This document shows positions 17,000 to 26,544 of a stretch of DNA of 64,000 nt, piece by piece. Numbering within the stretch: position 1 is the first letter of the stretch; every line of letters starts with the position of its first letter. The stretch comes from Haladaptatus sp. DYF46 (GTDB taxonomy: Archaea > Halobacteriota > Halobacteria > Halobacteriales > Haladaptataceae), in assembly GCF_021083305.1 (NCBI RefSeq), contig NZ_JAJFAY010000001.1, forward strand, positions 1,116,001-1,180,000, given 5' to 3'. The position numbers were made by a program, and so were the translations under genes. Below the pieces are notes generated by a model that made no database searches, was not told the origin of the DNA, and saw only the letters and a list, made by a program, of their open reading frames with translations.

Positions 17000-18481
17000 T
17001 CACTCGTCGTCGGCCAGTTGGATGTCGAACGCCGCGACCCGCTCGCGCTCCGCGTCGAAATCGTTGGGTCCCGGCCGCGACCGAACCGTCTCGAAGAACC
17101 GGTCGGTGATGATTTCCCCTACGATGGTCGAAAGCGACTCCTCCTCGTCGTCCTCGACCTCGCCGAGGAGACCCAGCGGAATCTGTGCCCCCGCCATGTC
17201 GGCGTGTCCGCCAGCACTGCCGATCTGTCCGAACGCGGCGCGCATGGTTTCCCCGAGGTCCACGTCCGTGCCGCGTGCGCGCGCGGAGACGTACACGGTC
17301 CCGTCCATGAACCCGAACACGAGCGTGACCGTCACGCCGTCCATGTTGAGCAACCGGTCTGCGGCCTGTGCGAGGGCGTCGCGATCGGAGAGTGCCCCGA
17401 CACAACTCGCGAGTACCGTCCCGTCGAGTTCCCGGTTCCGAATCGCCCGGGAAATCGTCTCGAACGTGTCGGCGCTGACGGAGGGCGTCTCGACGCGCTC
17501 CAAGATGCTCGTATCTGCGTGGGGAAGCAGGAACGCCGCCGCCTCGAAGTCCGCAACGGACACCTCGCGTGTGAAATCCTTCGTATCGACGCGAATACCG
17601 TACAGCAACCCGGTCGCGATCCGTTCGTCGGGGCAGATATCGAGTCGCTCTAGGTGGCCCGCGAGCAACGAACTCGTCGCCCCCACACCGCTTCGAAGGT
17701 CGACGAAGCGCGCTTCGACCGGATGGTTCGGCGGGTGGTGGTCGATGACGACGTCGACCGGCATCTCCTCGGGAAGTTGGTCGTTGACGCCCGGACTGGA
17801 GTGGTCCACCAGCGCGATTCCACCGAACTCCGAGAGGTCGGCACCCTCGTCGACGTTTCGAAGGTTCAAATCGAGGAGGTTGACGAACGCGCGGTTTTCC
17901 TGGTGCGAAATCGCCCCGAAGTAGCAGGTTTCGGCCTCGGTGCCGACCGATTCCGCCATTCCCTCCAGCGCAACCGCGCTGGCGATGGCGTCCGGGTCGG
18001 GGTTGTCGTGCATGAAAATGCCGAGTTTGCCCTCGATGTCGCGAAGGGTTCGCTGAAGTTCGTGCGTTCGAAACGCGGTGTCTCCGGCGGTCAGCGGTAG
18101 CAAGTGGTCGACGAGCGCCGTGCCGGGGTCGATCAACTCGTCGGCGATGTCGGCGAGGTCCGCTCGTCTCTCCCTCGACGGCCCCTCGCCCGTATAGACG
18201 AGAAGGTAGGTGTCGGGATGGACCTCCCGCACCGCACGTGCGGCCCGCCAGTTTCGCTCGGGGTCGTCCCCGCAAACGAAGGCGAGATCGACTTCGGGTC
18301 GTTGCGCGACGACGTCCGGGTCCGTGGGGTCGCCCTGCGTCGCCGAGAGGCCCTCCGTGCGGAGCGTTTCGACTCTATTTTCGCTCTCGTCGACGACGAC
18401 GAGACCCCCGGACCAATCGGCCACCGATTCAACGATGGCATGCCCGACGGAACCACAGCCGAGCATGAGCCGCGAAACCAT
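17000..18481 (-). CDS. RCK/TrkA-N domain fused to a DHH-DHHA1 phosphoesterase
   Basis: A 493-residue cytoplasmic protein in two parts. Residues 1-140 are a Rossmann-type RCK domain (GCGSVG at 8-13, an acidic VVVDE at the end of strand 2). Residues ~150-445 are a DHH phosphoesterase: HDNPDPDA (158-165), VDHS (225-228) and DHH (247-249) supply metal ligands, and DHHA1 carries GSAGGHADMAGA (~420-431). Such enzymes cleave linear or cyclic (oligo)nucleotides; c-di-AMP or pApA is a reasonable but unproven substrate. A TATA-like AGTTTTAGG is about 30 nt upstream. Confidence 0.88.
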   Translation of the reverse strand: MVSRLMLGCGSVGHAIVESVADWSGGLVVVDESENRVETLRTEGLSATQGDPTDPDVVAQRPEVDLAFVCGDDPERNWRAARAVREVHPDTYLLVYTGEGPSRERRADLADIADELIDPGTALVDHLLPLTAGDTAFRTHELQRTLRDIEGKLGIFMHDNPDPDAIASAVALEGMAESVGTEAETCYFGAISHQENRAFVNLLDLNLRNVDEGADLSEFGGIALVDHSSPGVNDQLPEEMPVDVVIDHHPPNHPVEARFVDLRSGVGATSSLLAGHLERLDICPDERIATGLLYGIRVDTKDFTREVSVADFEAAAFLLPHADTSILERVETPSVSADTFETISRAIRNRELDGTVLASCVGALSDRDALAQAADRLLNMDGVTVTLVFGFMDGTVYVSARARGTDVDLGETMRAAFGQIGSAGGHADMAGAQIPLGLLGEVEDDEEESLSTIVGEIITDRFFETVRSRPGPNDFDAERERVAAFDIQLADDE

Positions 18482-18635
18482 CTTACCCCCGATTCATAGT
18501 CGGACACCTAAAACTTGTTGGGAATCCGCTTACAGCTCGAAAGCGTGAAAACCCGCCACTATAGCGCGCTTCCGTCGGATTTCGAGCGGCGAAGGGAGCG
18601 CGTTCGGCCACCGATTCAGCGGGCGGACGACCGGA

Positions 18636-19850
18636 CTATCCGTCCGTCGCACCGCCATCGTCCGGGTTCGATGCGACGATCGGCGAGGGCCACAGTCGAA
18701 GACCGACGGCACCACCGAGGAATATCACGCCGAGCGCCGCGAGGGCGAGCAGGGGACTCGTCCCGTCCGCGATCCGACCGGTCGCCAACTCGATGGGGAT
18801 TCGAACCAGCGCGTACACCATCGCGACGGCGCTCAGGACCGTCGCCCGGCCGCGCGACTCGATACGGTGATTGATGTAGCCGCTCGCGATCGGATTCGCG
18901 AGGGTCCGAGTCCCTCGCACGAGGAAGAACACGGGGAGTGCTAACAACGGAAGTGCGAGGGGAAGCAGGAACGCCACGGCAGTCACCAGTGGGAACGCGA
19001 TGAGGGCGACCCGCGTCGTCAACCGCGTCTCGATTCGACCGGCGTACGAACTGGCCACCGCCCCGACGACCGCGAACCCCGCGTACAGGGGTCCGAGACC
19101 CGACGCGGAAACCGACAACCGCGTCACCGCTATCGGCTGGATGAAGTTCTCGGCGGTCATCGAGACGCCGACGAAGACGCCCATGTAGAGGACGAACGAC
19201 CGGAGCGACGGCGAGAGGAGTTGCTCACGGATGACCGGCACCGCGTCGATGACGGTGAACGGTTCGACATCGGCGGCATGGGAGTTCGCGCCCGGAAAGG
19301 AGAGGAGGACCGGAACCCCGAATCCGATGAGTACCGCGCTGGCGAGAAACGGATAGCTCGCGTCGATGGCGTACAGTCCGCCCGCGACGAGCGACGTTCC
19401 GGCCATCGTCCACAGGTTGACCGCACCGCCCCTGCCGTGGACGTGGGTGTACAGGTCTCCGTCTCCACGCGTGTCGAGCATGTCGTAGAGCCACGCGTCC
19501 CCGTTCCCGGACTGGAACACGTTCGAAAACGACCAGAGAATCCAGACGACGGCGAACGTCGCGAACGAGTCCGCGAGAACGAAGCCGACGCAGGCGGCAC
19601 ACAGGAGGAGGGAACCGGTCAGCAGGCTGTTTCGATGGCCGATTCGGTCCCCGACGTATCCCGCCGGAAGTTCGCCGACGAGCGTCACGACCATGGCGAC
19701 GGTGTTGAGGAGCGCTATCTGTGCGAACGAGAGTCCCTCGTTCCGAAGGTACAGGACGAGAATCGGCCAAATCAATCCGAACGTGACGGTGGCACGGTAC
19801 AGATAGTATTTGCAGACGAACCACGGCGGCAGTCCGTTCCGCCGGTTCAT
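18636..19850 (-). CDS. MFS transporter
   Basis: A 404-residue membrane protein with about twelve hydrophobic segments. The loop between helices 2 and 3 has GYVGDRIGHRNSLL, a clear form of the MFS motif GxxxDRxGRR. The N-terminus MNRRNGLPPWFVCKYYLYRA is basic, as expected for a cytoplasmic end. The substrate cannot be told; the pattern is that of drug- or sugar-exporter-like families. It is monocistronic by spacing, with no partner gene nearby. Confidence 0.85.
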   Translation of the reverse strand: MNRRNGLPPWFVCKYYLYRATVTFGLIWPILVLYLRNEGLSFAQIALLNTVAMVVTLVGELPAGYVGDRIGHRNSLLTGSLLLCAACVGFVLADSFATFAVVWILWSFSNVFQSGNGDAWLYDMLDTRGDGDLYTHVHGRGGAVNLWTMAGTSLVAGGLYAIDASYPFLASAVLIGFGVPVLLSFPGANSHAADVEPFTVIDAVPVIREQLLSPSLRSFVLYMGVFVGVSMTAENFIQPIAVTRLSVSASGLGPLYAGFAVVGAVASSYAGRIETRLTTRVALIAFPLVTAVAFLLPLALPLLALPVFFLVRGTRTLANPIASGYINHRIESRGRATVLSAVAMVYALVRIPIELATGRIADGTSPLLALAALGVIFLGGAVGLRLWPSPIVASNPDDGGATDG

Positions 19851-20012
19851 GGGGCCCGCGCTCTCACTATCGTTGCCGATTCGTGGGGCGAAGGGACGTT
19901 CATGGGCCGCATTTCGAGGACCCGGATAAATTCCTTCCGCTGTCGCTCGACAGCGGGCGTAGGGAAACGTCGAAACGCAAAAAACGGGAGCGAAAACGAA
20001 TTTCCGTGGCGT

Positions 20013-21503
20013 TCAGGCGAACAGCGCGGCGGCGGCGTTGTACGCCGTGTCCGCCACGGGCCCGAACGCGAACAGCAACGCGACCGTCATGACCGCGGCC
20101 GCGACGACGGCCACGTAGAGGCCGGTCGGCGTGCTTCGAATCGTGAAGTCGCCCTCCGGGTCCTCTATCCACATCGCCTTCACGACGCGACTGTAGTAGA
20201 ACAGCGACAGTGCGCTGTTGATCGCGCCGACCGCGGCGAGCCACCAGAATCCGGCACCGACCGCGGCACCGAACAGGATGTACTTGCTCATGAACCCTGC
20301 ACCGACCGGGAGACCGGCGAGGTTGAACAGGAAGACGGTCATGGCGAGGCAGGCAACGGGAGCCTTCTCCGACAGTCCGTTGTAATCCTCGAACGTCCTG
20401 CCGACGCCCCAGTGTTCGACCAGCGCGATGAACAGGAACGCACCCGTGTTCATGAAGCCGTAGACGAGCAGGTGGAGCATCGCACCGCCCATCACCCAGT
20501 CGTTGTTACCGCCCGTGAGCGCGGCCAGTCCGATGAGCACGTAGCCCGCGTGTCCGATCGAGGAGTACGCGAGCATCCGTTTCACCTTGTCCTGCGTGGC
20601 GGCCGCGAAGTTACCGAGCGTCATCGTGACGAGGGCGAGGATCTGGAAGGCCAACACCCAGTCGATGGTGGAGCCGACCTCGCCGATCGGGAACGCGGTG
20701 ACGAACACGCGGAAGGCGACGGCGAACCCGGCGGCCTTCGAGGCCGACGAGAGGAAGCCCGAAATCGGTGCGGGCGCGCCTTCGTACGCTTCCGGTGCCC
20801 AGAAGTGGAACGGCACGGAGGCCGTCTTGAACGCGAAGCCGCCGAGCACCATCAGCACGCCGACACCGAGGACGCCGCCCAGACCTTCGAAACCGCTTCC
20901 GAGCGTGGACGCGATGAGGTCCAGTTGCAGGTGTCCGGTGACGCCGTACACGAGGCTGATACCGTAGGCGAAGATGGCCGACGAGAGCGCACCGATGAGG
21001 AAGTACTTGAGACCCGCCTCGACGCTTCCGCGGTTCTTCTTCAGCACCGCGACGAGCGCGTAGGACGGGAGGCTGGCCAGTTCGAGGCTGATGAACACCG
21101 TGGCGAGGCTGTTCGAACTCGCCATCAGCGTCATCCCGGTCGCCGCGAGGACGACCAGCGAGTAGTACTCCGCCTGATAGGAGTTGCCCTTCAGGTAATC
21201 GTAGCTCGCGACGCTGACCAGCGCCGTGACGCTGGTGAAGATGAGCACGAAGAACAGGCTCATCGTGTCGACGACCATCGCGCTCCCGTAGAGCGTGATG
21301 GGGTTCTCGCCCGTACCGGAGGCGAGGAACCACGCCGCTAGACCGCCCGCGACGACCGCGCCGAGGGTCGAGATACCCGCGAGAATCGGATTGTCCCGCG
21401 TGTTCGGGTAGATGCTGTCCACGACCAGCAACAGCAGCGCCGTCAGGGCGAGGACGATGGCGGGCGCGAGTGCGGCCCAGTCGGGCCACGCGAGTGCCGC
21501 CAT
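20013..21503 (-). CDS. nuoN: Complex I subunit N (antiporter-like membrane subunit)
   Basis: A 496-residue, 14-helix proton-pumping subunit of the membrane arm. It carries the proton-antiporter domain with the key lysine in EAGLKYFLIGALSSAIFAYG and the AYSSIGHAGYVLIGLAAL helix. It is the last gene of the nuo operon and overlaps nuoM by 1 nt. A T-rich stretch on the minus strand follows the stop codon. Confidence 0.95.
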   Translation of the reverse strand: MAALAWPDWAALAPAIVLALTALLLLVVDSIYPNTRDNPILAGISTLGAVVAGGLAAWFLASGTGENPITLYGSAMVVDTMSLFFVLIFTSVTALVSVASYDYLKGNSYQAEYYSLVVLAATGMTLMASSNSLATVFISLELASLPSYALVAVLKKNRGSVEAGLKYFLIGALSSAIFAYGISLVYGVTGHLQLDLIASTLGSGFEGLGGVLGVGVLMVLGGFAFKTASVPFHFWAPEAYEGAPAPISGFLSSASKAAGFAVAFRVFVTAFPIGEVGSTIDWVLAFQILALVTMTLGNFAAATQDKVKRMLAYSSIGHAGYVLIGLAALTGGNNDWVMGGAMLHLLVYGFMNTGAFLFIALVEHWGVGRTFEDYNGLSEKAPVACLAMTVFLFNLAGLPVGAGFMSKYILFGAAVGAGFWWLAAVGAINSALSLFYYSRVVKAMWIEDPEGDFTIRSTPTGLYVAVVAAAVMTVALLFAFGPVADTAYNAAAALFA

Positions 21504-23041
21504 CAGGCACCACCTCCGGCGAGGAGCGCCATTTCACCCACGGCGTCCTGAATCATGTGGTAGAAGATGTTCGGTTGAACACCCAGCAGGATGACCAGCA
21601 GGATGAGGACCACGAGGGGAGCGACGTCGTGGAACGCCGCGCGCCCGACCTCGTAGTCGGTTTCGAGCCGGAACGGCCCGAACAGCGTTCTCTGCATGGC
21701 GAACAGCAGATAGCCCGCCACGATGACGATGCCGAACATCGCCGCCGCCGTGAACAGCGCGAGCGCGTTGCCCGCGAGTACCGTCGAGTTGAAGGCCCCG
21801 ACGAAGATGAAGAACTCCGCCGCGAACCCTGCCATCAGCGGCAGTCCCATGTAACCGAACGCGCCCGCCACGAACACCGCGACCGTGACCGGCATCTTGT
21901 CCGCGAGTCCGGACATGTCCGAGACCATCCGGGTGTGGGTGGTGTTGTAGATGACGCCGACCGCCATGAACATCAGACCCGAGATGAGACCGTGGGCGAC
22001 CATCTGGAAGGTCGCACCGCCGACGCCGTACATGTTGAACGCGACGAGTCCGAGGATGACGTACCCCATCGAGGAAACCGAGGAGTACGCCACGATACGC
22101 TTCAGGTCGGACTGGGCCAACGCGAGCAGCGCACCGTAGATGACGCTCACGACCGCCACGAGGGCGATGATGAACGCGTAGTCCTTCGCCACGCCGGGAA
22201 GCATGGTGAAGTTGAATCGGAGCAGCGCGTAGGTACCCATCTTCAGCATGACGCCCGCCAGCATGATGGACACCGGCGTCGGCGCTTCGACGTGAGCGTC
22301 CGGCAGCCACGTGTGGAACGGGACTATCGGGACTTTCACGCCGAAGCCGATGAACATCGCGAAGAACGCGAGGGCCTTCAGCGTGCCAGCGCTGATGCCG
22401 CCGAGGCTTCCCAACTCCCCGCCGTTCAACGCCATCGCGATGGCGGGCATATCGAGCGACGTGATGGAGTCGCCCAGTCCGAAGACGAGGCCGATGAACC
22501 CGATGAACATCAGCAGCGAGGCGACGTTGGTGTACACGAAGAACTTGATCGCCGCGTACTTGCGCCGCGGGCCGCCCCAGATACCGATGAGGAAGTACAT
22601 CGGGACCAGCACCATCTCCCAGAAGATGAACCAGATGAAGAAGTCGAGCGCCGAGAAGACGCCGAGGAGGCTCATCTCCATGAAGAGCATCAGACCGAAG
22701 AACTGGCTCTGGCGGGACTGAATCGGCGTCCACGCCGCGAGAATCGCGAGCGGCGTGAGCACCGTCGTCAACACCAACAACGGCATGCTGATGCCGTCGA
22801 GTCCGACGTGCCAGTTCAGCGCGTAGGGGCCGAACGTGACCCACTTGAACGTCTCTTCGAAGGCGAGGGTTCCGCCCAGCAGGGCGTTCCCGCTGCCGTC
22901 GAAGGCACTGTACATCCAGATGCTCCCGGCCGCGGGGAGCAGGCTCAGCACGAACGCGAGTTTCCCTGCGATCTTATCCGGCGCAAGGAACACCGCGAAC
23001 GCACTCACCAAGGTTACCGCGAGAAGTGCTTCGACTATCAT
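21503..23041 (-). CDS. nuoM: Complex I subunit M (antiporter-like membrane subunit)
   Basis: A 512-residue, 14-helix membrane subunit homologous to Mrp antiporters. Signature regions include VPMYFLIGIWGGPRRKYAA near the conserved glutamate helix, PFHTWLPDAHVEAPTPVS and AYSSVSSMGYVILGL. It pumps protons together with NuoL and NuoN. It ends 1 nt inside nuoN and begins directly after nuoL. Confidence 0.95.
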   Translation of the reverse strand: MIVEALLAVTLVSAFAVFLAPDKIAGKLAFVLSLLPAAGSIWMYSAFDGSGNALLGGTLAFEETFKWVTFGPYALNWHVGLDGISMPLLVLTTVLTPLAILAAWTPIQSRQSQFFGLMLFMEMSLLGVFSALDFFIWFIFWEMVLVPMYFLIGIWGGPRRKYAAIKFFVYTNVASLLMFIGFIGLVFGLGDSITSLDMPAIAMALNGGELGSLGGISAGTLKALAFFAMFIGFGVKVPIVPFHTWLPDAHVEAPTPVSIMLAGVMLKMGTYALLRFNFTMLPGVAKDYAFIIALVAVVSVIYGALLALAQSDLKRIVAYSSVSSMGYVILGLVAFNMYGVGGATFQMVAHGLISGLMFMAVGVIYNTTHTRMVSDMSGLADKMPVTVAVFVAGAFGYMGLPLMAGFAAEFFIFVGAFNSTVLAGNALALFTAAAMFGIVIVAGYLLFAMQRTLFGPFRLETDYEVGRAAFHDVAPLVVLILLVILLGVQPNIFYHMIQDAVGEMALLAGGGA

Positions 23042-25087
23042 CTAGAACCAACCTCCCGTGAAGCCGAGGACGAGAAGCAGGACGACGAACGACAGCGTGA
23101 GCAACAGCGCGTAGTTCGTCACGACACCGCTCTGGATGCGCTTCACTCGGCTTCCGCCGAACAGGCTCACGCTGGAGACGCCGTTGACCACGCCGTCGAT
23201 GACGCCTTGGTCGAACTTGTCCGCCGCGCGCGAGATGGGGAGCGTGACCCCGTTCGCGAGCCAGACCTGATACTCGTCCTGGTAGTAGTTGTTGAACAGG
23301 AGCGTCTTCGCGCTGCCCAACTTGTCCGTGTGTTCGACGGGTTCCGGGACGTTGTAGAGCACCCACGCCAGTCCGAGACCGGCGAGTGCGAACGCGAGCG
23401 AGATGCCGCCCGAAACGAGTCCGGAGAACTCCGCCGGGTCGCCGTACGTTGCGGCGCTGTTGATGAGTTCTTCATAGTGGTGGGCACCGGTCGCGCTGAC
23501 CGGTCCGTTGAGCCACGCGTGAAGGTACTCGATGTGGGCACCCGTCAGTTCCGCGACCAGCGTCATGTTGACGAGACCGATGACGGTGGCGAGGATGCCG
23601 AGGACGACGAGCGGGAACTTCACGTTCCAGCGCACGCCGTGCGGGTTCCGTGCCGTGTCGCTCCGGGGTTCACCGTGGAAGGTCAGGAAGACCATCCGGA
23701 AGGTGTAAAAGCCGGTGAAGAACACGGCGACGAGACCCATCGCGTACGCTCCGAGAAGGAGCGGGTTGCCGCCGAGGCCGTGGACGAGCGCCTCGTAGAG
23801 CACTTCGTCCTTCGACCAGAAGCCGGCGAACGGGAAGATGCCCGCGAGCGCGAGAGAACCGGCGAGGAACGTCCAGTAGGTCACGGGCATCCGGTCCTTG
23901 AGACCGCCCATGTCCCACATGTTCTCGTTGTGGTGCATGGCGATGATGACCGACCCCGCTCCGAGGAACAGGAGCGCCTTGAAGAAGGCGTGGGTCATCA
24001 GGTGGAAGGTCGCCGCGACGTAGCCACCCGACCCCAGCGCGAGCATCATGTACCCGTACTGGGAGATGGTGGAGTACGCGAGCACCTGTTTGATTTCGCG
24101 TTTGACGACGCCCATCGTCGCCGCGAACAGCGCCGTGAAGCCGCCGATGAACGCGATGATGGCGAGCACCTGCGGGAGCAGGGCGTAGAAGCCGTACATG
24201 CGCGCGACGAGGTAGACACCCGCCGCGACCATGGTCGCGGCGTGAATCAGTGCGGAGACGGGCGTCGGGCCTTCCATCGCATCGGGAAGCCACGTGTGGA
24301 GCGGGAACTGCGCCGATTTCCCGACGACACCGCCCAACACGAGCAGGCCGACGATGTTGAACCACATCTTCGGTTCGAGACCGAAGAGGGTGGTCACTTC
24401 GCCCGCACCACCCGCGCCCTCACCGTGGCCGAGGGCCTGTTCCGCCATGTGCACGAACGAGTGGTCGCCTGCGAACTGTGCCGTGCCGAAAGTTGCGAAC
24501 ACCGCAACCACGCCGATGAGGAAGAAGTAGTCACCGAAGCGGGTGACGAGGAACGCCTTCTTCGCGGCGCTCGGCGGGCCGGGTTGGCGGAACCAGAACC
24601 CGATGAGCAGGTACGAACACAGGCCGACGAGTTCGAAGAACATGAACGCCATCAACAGGTTGTCCGCGAAGACGAACGCGAGCATGCTGAAGGTGAACAG
24701 GCCGAGACCGGCGTAGTACCGCGGCAGGCCGGTTTCGCCCTCGTCGTTCATGTATCCGAGGCTGAAGATGTGGACGAGACACGCGACCAGTGAGACGATG
24801 ACGAGCATCATCGCCGACAGCGGGTCGAGGAAGATTCCGAAGTGCAGGTTGAAGGTATCGAGGCCTTCGACCCACACGATGGTCTCATGGTAGGATTCGC
24901 CTCCAGACACCGTGATTAATACCCACAGCGACAGGAGGAGCGACCCGGCGGTCGCGACGATGCCCGGAATCGCGCCACCCTTGGGTAGCATCTTGCGGGC
25001 GTACTCGCCGCCGAACAGTGCGATCAGGAACGATACGAACGGCAGGAGTGCGATTACCGGTGCCAGTTGGAATGCTGTTGCCGCCAT
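23042..25087 (-). CDS. nuoL: Complex I subunit L (antiporter-like membrane subunit)
   Basis: A 681-residue distal membrane-arm subunit. The core antiporter domain carries FFELVGLCSYLLIGFW, PLHTWLPDAMEGPTPVSALIHAATMV (two adjacent segments) and the long C-terminal region that forms the lateral helix. The ATG at 25087 is chosen because it follows the nuoK stop by 2 nt; an upstream in-frame start (25096) would overlap nuoK. It is in operon with nuoK and nuoM. Confidence 0.95.
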   Translation of the reverse strand: MAATAFQLAPVIALLPFVSFLIALFGGEYARKMLPKGGAIPGIVATAGSLLLSLWVLITVSGGESYHETIVWVEGLDTFNLHFGIFLDPLSAMMLVIVSLVACLVHIFSLGYMNDEGETGLPRYYAGLGLFTFSMLAFVFADNLLMAFMFFELVGLCSYLLIGFWFRQPGPPSAAKKAFLVTRFGDYFFLIGVVAVFATFGTAQFAGDHSFVHMAEQALGHGEGAGGAGEVTTLFGLEPKMWFNIVGLLVLGGVVGKSAQFPLHTWLPDAMEGPTPVSALIHAATMVAAGVYLVARMYGFYALLPQVLAIIAFIGGFTALFAATMGVVKREIKQVLAYSTISQYGYMMLALGSGGYVAATFHLMTHAFFKALLFLGAGSVIIAMHHNENMWDMGGLKDRMPVTYWTFLAGSLALAGIFPFAGFWSKDEVLYEALVHGLGGNPLLLGAYAMGLVAVFFTGFYTFRMVFLTFHGEPRSDTARNPHGVRWNVKFPLVVLGILATVIGLVNMTLVAELTGAHIEYLHAWLNGPVSATGAHHYEELINSAATYGDPAEFSGLVSGGISLAFALAGLGLAWVLYNVPEPVEHTDKLGSAKTLLFNNYYQDEYQVWLANGVTLPISRAADKFDQGVIDGVVNGVSSVSLFGGSRVKRIQSGVVTNYALLLTLSFVVLLLVLGFTGGWF

Positions 25088-25089
25088 TG

Positions 25090-25392
25090 TTACCACCTCA
25101 TAGTCGTCGCTTGGGACACGTCCACGTCGTTGAAGTTACGATACAACACGAGGATGATACCGATTCCCACTGCGACTTCCGCGGCGGCGAGCGCCAGCGT
25201 GAACAGACTGAACGTCTGCCCGGTCAGGTTGCCGTGATAGCTGGAGAACGCGACGAGGTTGATGTTCGCCGCGTTCAGCATCAACTCGACGCTGATGAGG
25301 AACATCAGCGCGTTCTTCCGGGTCAGGATACCGAACAGTCCCGAACAGAACACGGCGGCGGAGAGCAACAGGTAGTATTCGACCGGTACCAT
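25090..25392 (-). CDS. nuoK: Complex I subunit K
   Basis: A 100-residue three-helix membrane subunit. The conserved membrane glutamates are in FLISVELMLNAANINLVAF and ALAAAEVAVGIGI. It takes part in proton translocation next to NuoJ and NuoA. Its start codon overlaps the last base of the preceding nuoJ2 gene. Confidence 0.95.
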   Translation of the reverse strand: MVPVEYYLLLSAAVFCSGLFGILTRKNALMFLISVELMLNAANINLVAFSSYHGNLTGQTFSLFTLALAAAEVAVGIGIILVLYRNFNDVDVSQATTMRW

Positions 25393-25763
25393 TACTCCTC
25401 GTCACCTCCGGAGTTTCGACCGCCGTCAGCCATGACCGCCGTCGAAGTTCCGCTCTCGCTGCTTTCGCCGTCGTCGCGGGTGGCGAGCATCACTGCACCC
25501 ACCAGCGCCGCGACGAGCACGAGGTCGATTATCTCGAACGCGACGAGGAATCCCTCGCTCTGGACGAGCGCGTCACCGCCGACGTTTCCGATGTTGAACA
25601 TCGCATAGCCGATGCTCGCCGTGATGTTGGCTCCGTTCGCGAAGCCGCTTGCGTCGCCGAACGACGCGCCGAGGAACACCACGGCGAGGATGACGAACAG
25701 CGCCACCGCGACGACGCCGGGAAGCATCGTACTGGGGTCACGCATTCGCGGCCGTGATGTCAT
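25392..25763 (-). CDS. Complex I subunit J, C-terminal half (separate gene)
   Basis: A 123-residue protein with two helices. The second (FLVAFEIIDLVLVAALVGAVML) matches the last helix of NuoJ. A polar Ser/Glu-rich tail of ~25 residues follows. Full-length NuoJ in bacteria has five helices in one chain; here it is divided between this gene and the one immediately upstream (25760-26023), overlapping by 4 nt. The same split is usual in Halobacteria. It is probably assembled as one functional J module. Confidence 0.88.
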   Translation of the reverse strand: MTSRPRMRDPSTMLPGVVAVALFVILAVVFLGASFGDASGFANGANITASIGYAMFNIGNVGGDALVQSEGFLVAFEIIDLVLVAALVGAVMLATRDDGESSESGTSTAVMADGGRNSGGDEE

Positions 25764-26023
25764 GCGTTAGTCACCTCCTCTGTACTTGATTGACGTGTGA
25801 GCATGATGGCGAACGTTATCAGGATGAGAACCCCGCCCACGTAGACGAGGATCTGCATCGCCGCAACGAATTCCGCCTGTAACATAACGTAATGGATGGC
25901 GAAGCTCAGCAACGAAAGGCCGAGCAACAACGCCGAATGCCACACGTCCCGCACCAGGACGGCGCCCACGCTACTCGCCACCGTCAGGATGGCGAACAAC
26001 GCGAACGCGATCATTTCATATGC
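25760..26023 (-). CDS. Complex I subunit J, N-terminal half (separate gene)
   Basis: An 87-residue protein with three helices matching the N-terminal half of NuoJ. The hallmark LLGLSLLSFAIHYVMLQAEF and VAAMQILVYVGGVLILITFA (the pi-bulge helix 3 that gates proton transfer) are both present. The ATG at 26023 (MAYEMIAF) is preferred over the one at 26035. It overlaps the C-terminal-half gene by 4 nt and lies 59 nt downstream of nuoI. Confidence 0.9.
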   Translation of the reverse strand, partial: AYEMIAFALFAILTVASSVGAVLVRDVWHSALLLGLSLLSFAIHYVMLQAEFVAAMQILVYVGGVLILITFAIMLTRQSSTEEVTNA

Positions 26024-26082
26024 CATTTCAGTCACCTTTGGGTTCGGGTAAACGCCCTTTCAAGATTTCGAGACGGGCGTAA

Positions 26083-26544
26083 TTACTGGTAATCGACCGC
26101 TCCTTCGCCCTCTCCTATCCACGCGCTCCGATCCGGTTCACGCGATTCGAGTGGGTCGATGTCTTTGTACCAGGGGACGTTCTTCAACTGTTCTTTGTTG
26201 TACACCAAGTCGTCCTTCGTGTCACCCGTGAACTCGAAGTTCTGGGTGAGCAGAATGGCGTCGACCGGGCACACTTCCTCGCAGAGTCGGCAGTAGATGC
26301 ACTGGCCGACGTGGAGGTTGTACTGTTCGCCGTTGCGCTGGTCGTCCTGAACGATCTGAATCGTGTCGTTCGGACAGACGTTCTCGCACTGGCGACACCA
26401 GATACAGCGCTCTTGGCTGAACTTGTGAATCCCACGGAAGCGTGGGCTTACTTCGGGCGGGACGTCCGGGTATTCGACCGTGAACGTCGACCCGTCCAAC
26501 GCGTGCTTCATCGTCGTTGCCATCGATTTGAGTAGTCCGATCAT
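26083..26544 (-). CDS. nuoI: Complex I subunit I (two [4Fe-4S] ferredoxin-like subunit)
   Basis: A 153-residue protein carrying two [4Fe-4S] clusters (N6a/N6b): C47-x2-C50-x2-C53-x3-C57 and C82-x2-C85-x2-C88-x3-C92. It relays electrons to cluster N2 in NuoB. The ATG at 26544 (MIGLLKSMATTMKHAL) overlaps the nuoH stop by 4 nt; the longer open frame upstream is nuoH shadow. In the absence of NuoEFG it may also be the entry point for electrons from a ferredoxin or other donor. Confidence 0.94.
   Translation of the reverse strand: MIGLLKSMATTMKHALDGSTFTVEYPDVPPEVSPRFRGIHKFSQERCIWCRQCENVCPNDTIQIVQDDQRNGEQYNLHVGQCIYCRLCEEVCPVDAILLTQNFEFTGDTKDDLVYNKEQLKNVPWYKDIDPLESREPDRSAWIGEGEGAVDYQ

Noticed and set aside
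19221..25000. Very long open frames on the plus strand opposite the nuo genes and the MFS gene (over 700 and 1100 codons).
   Set aside because: They are composed of Arg, Glu, Asp, His and Gln in runs, lack any domain, and lie exactly antisense to well-identified membrane proteins. High GC at third positions removes stop codons on the opposite strand.
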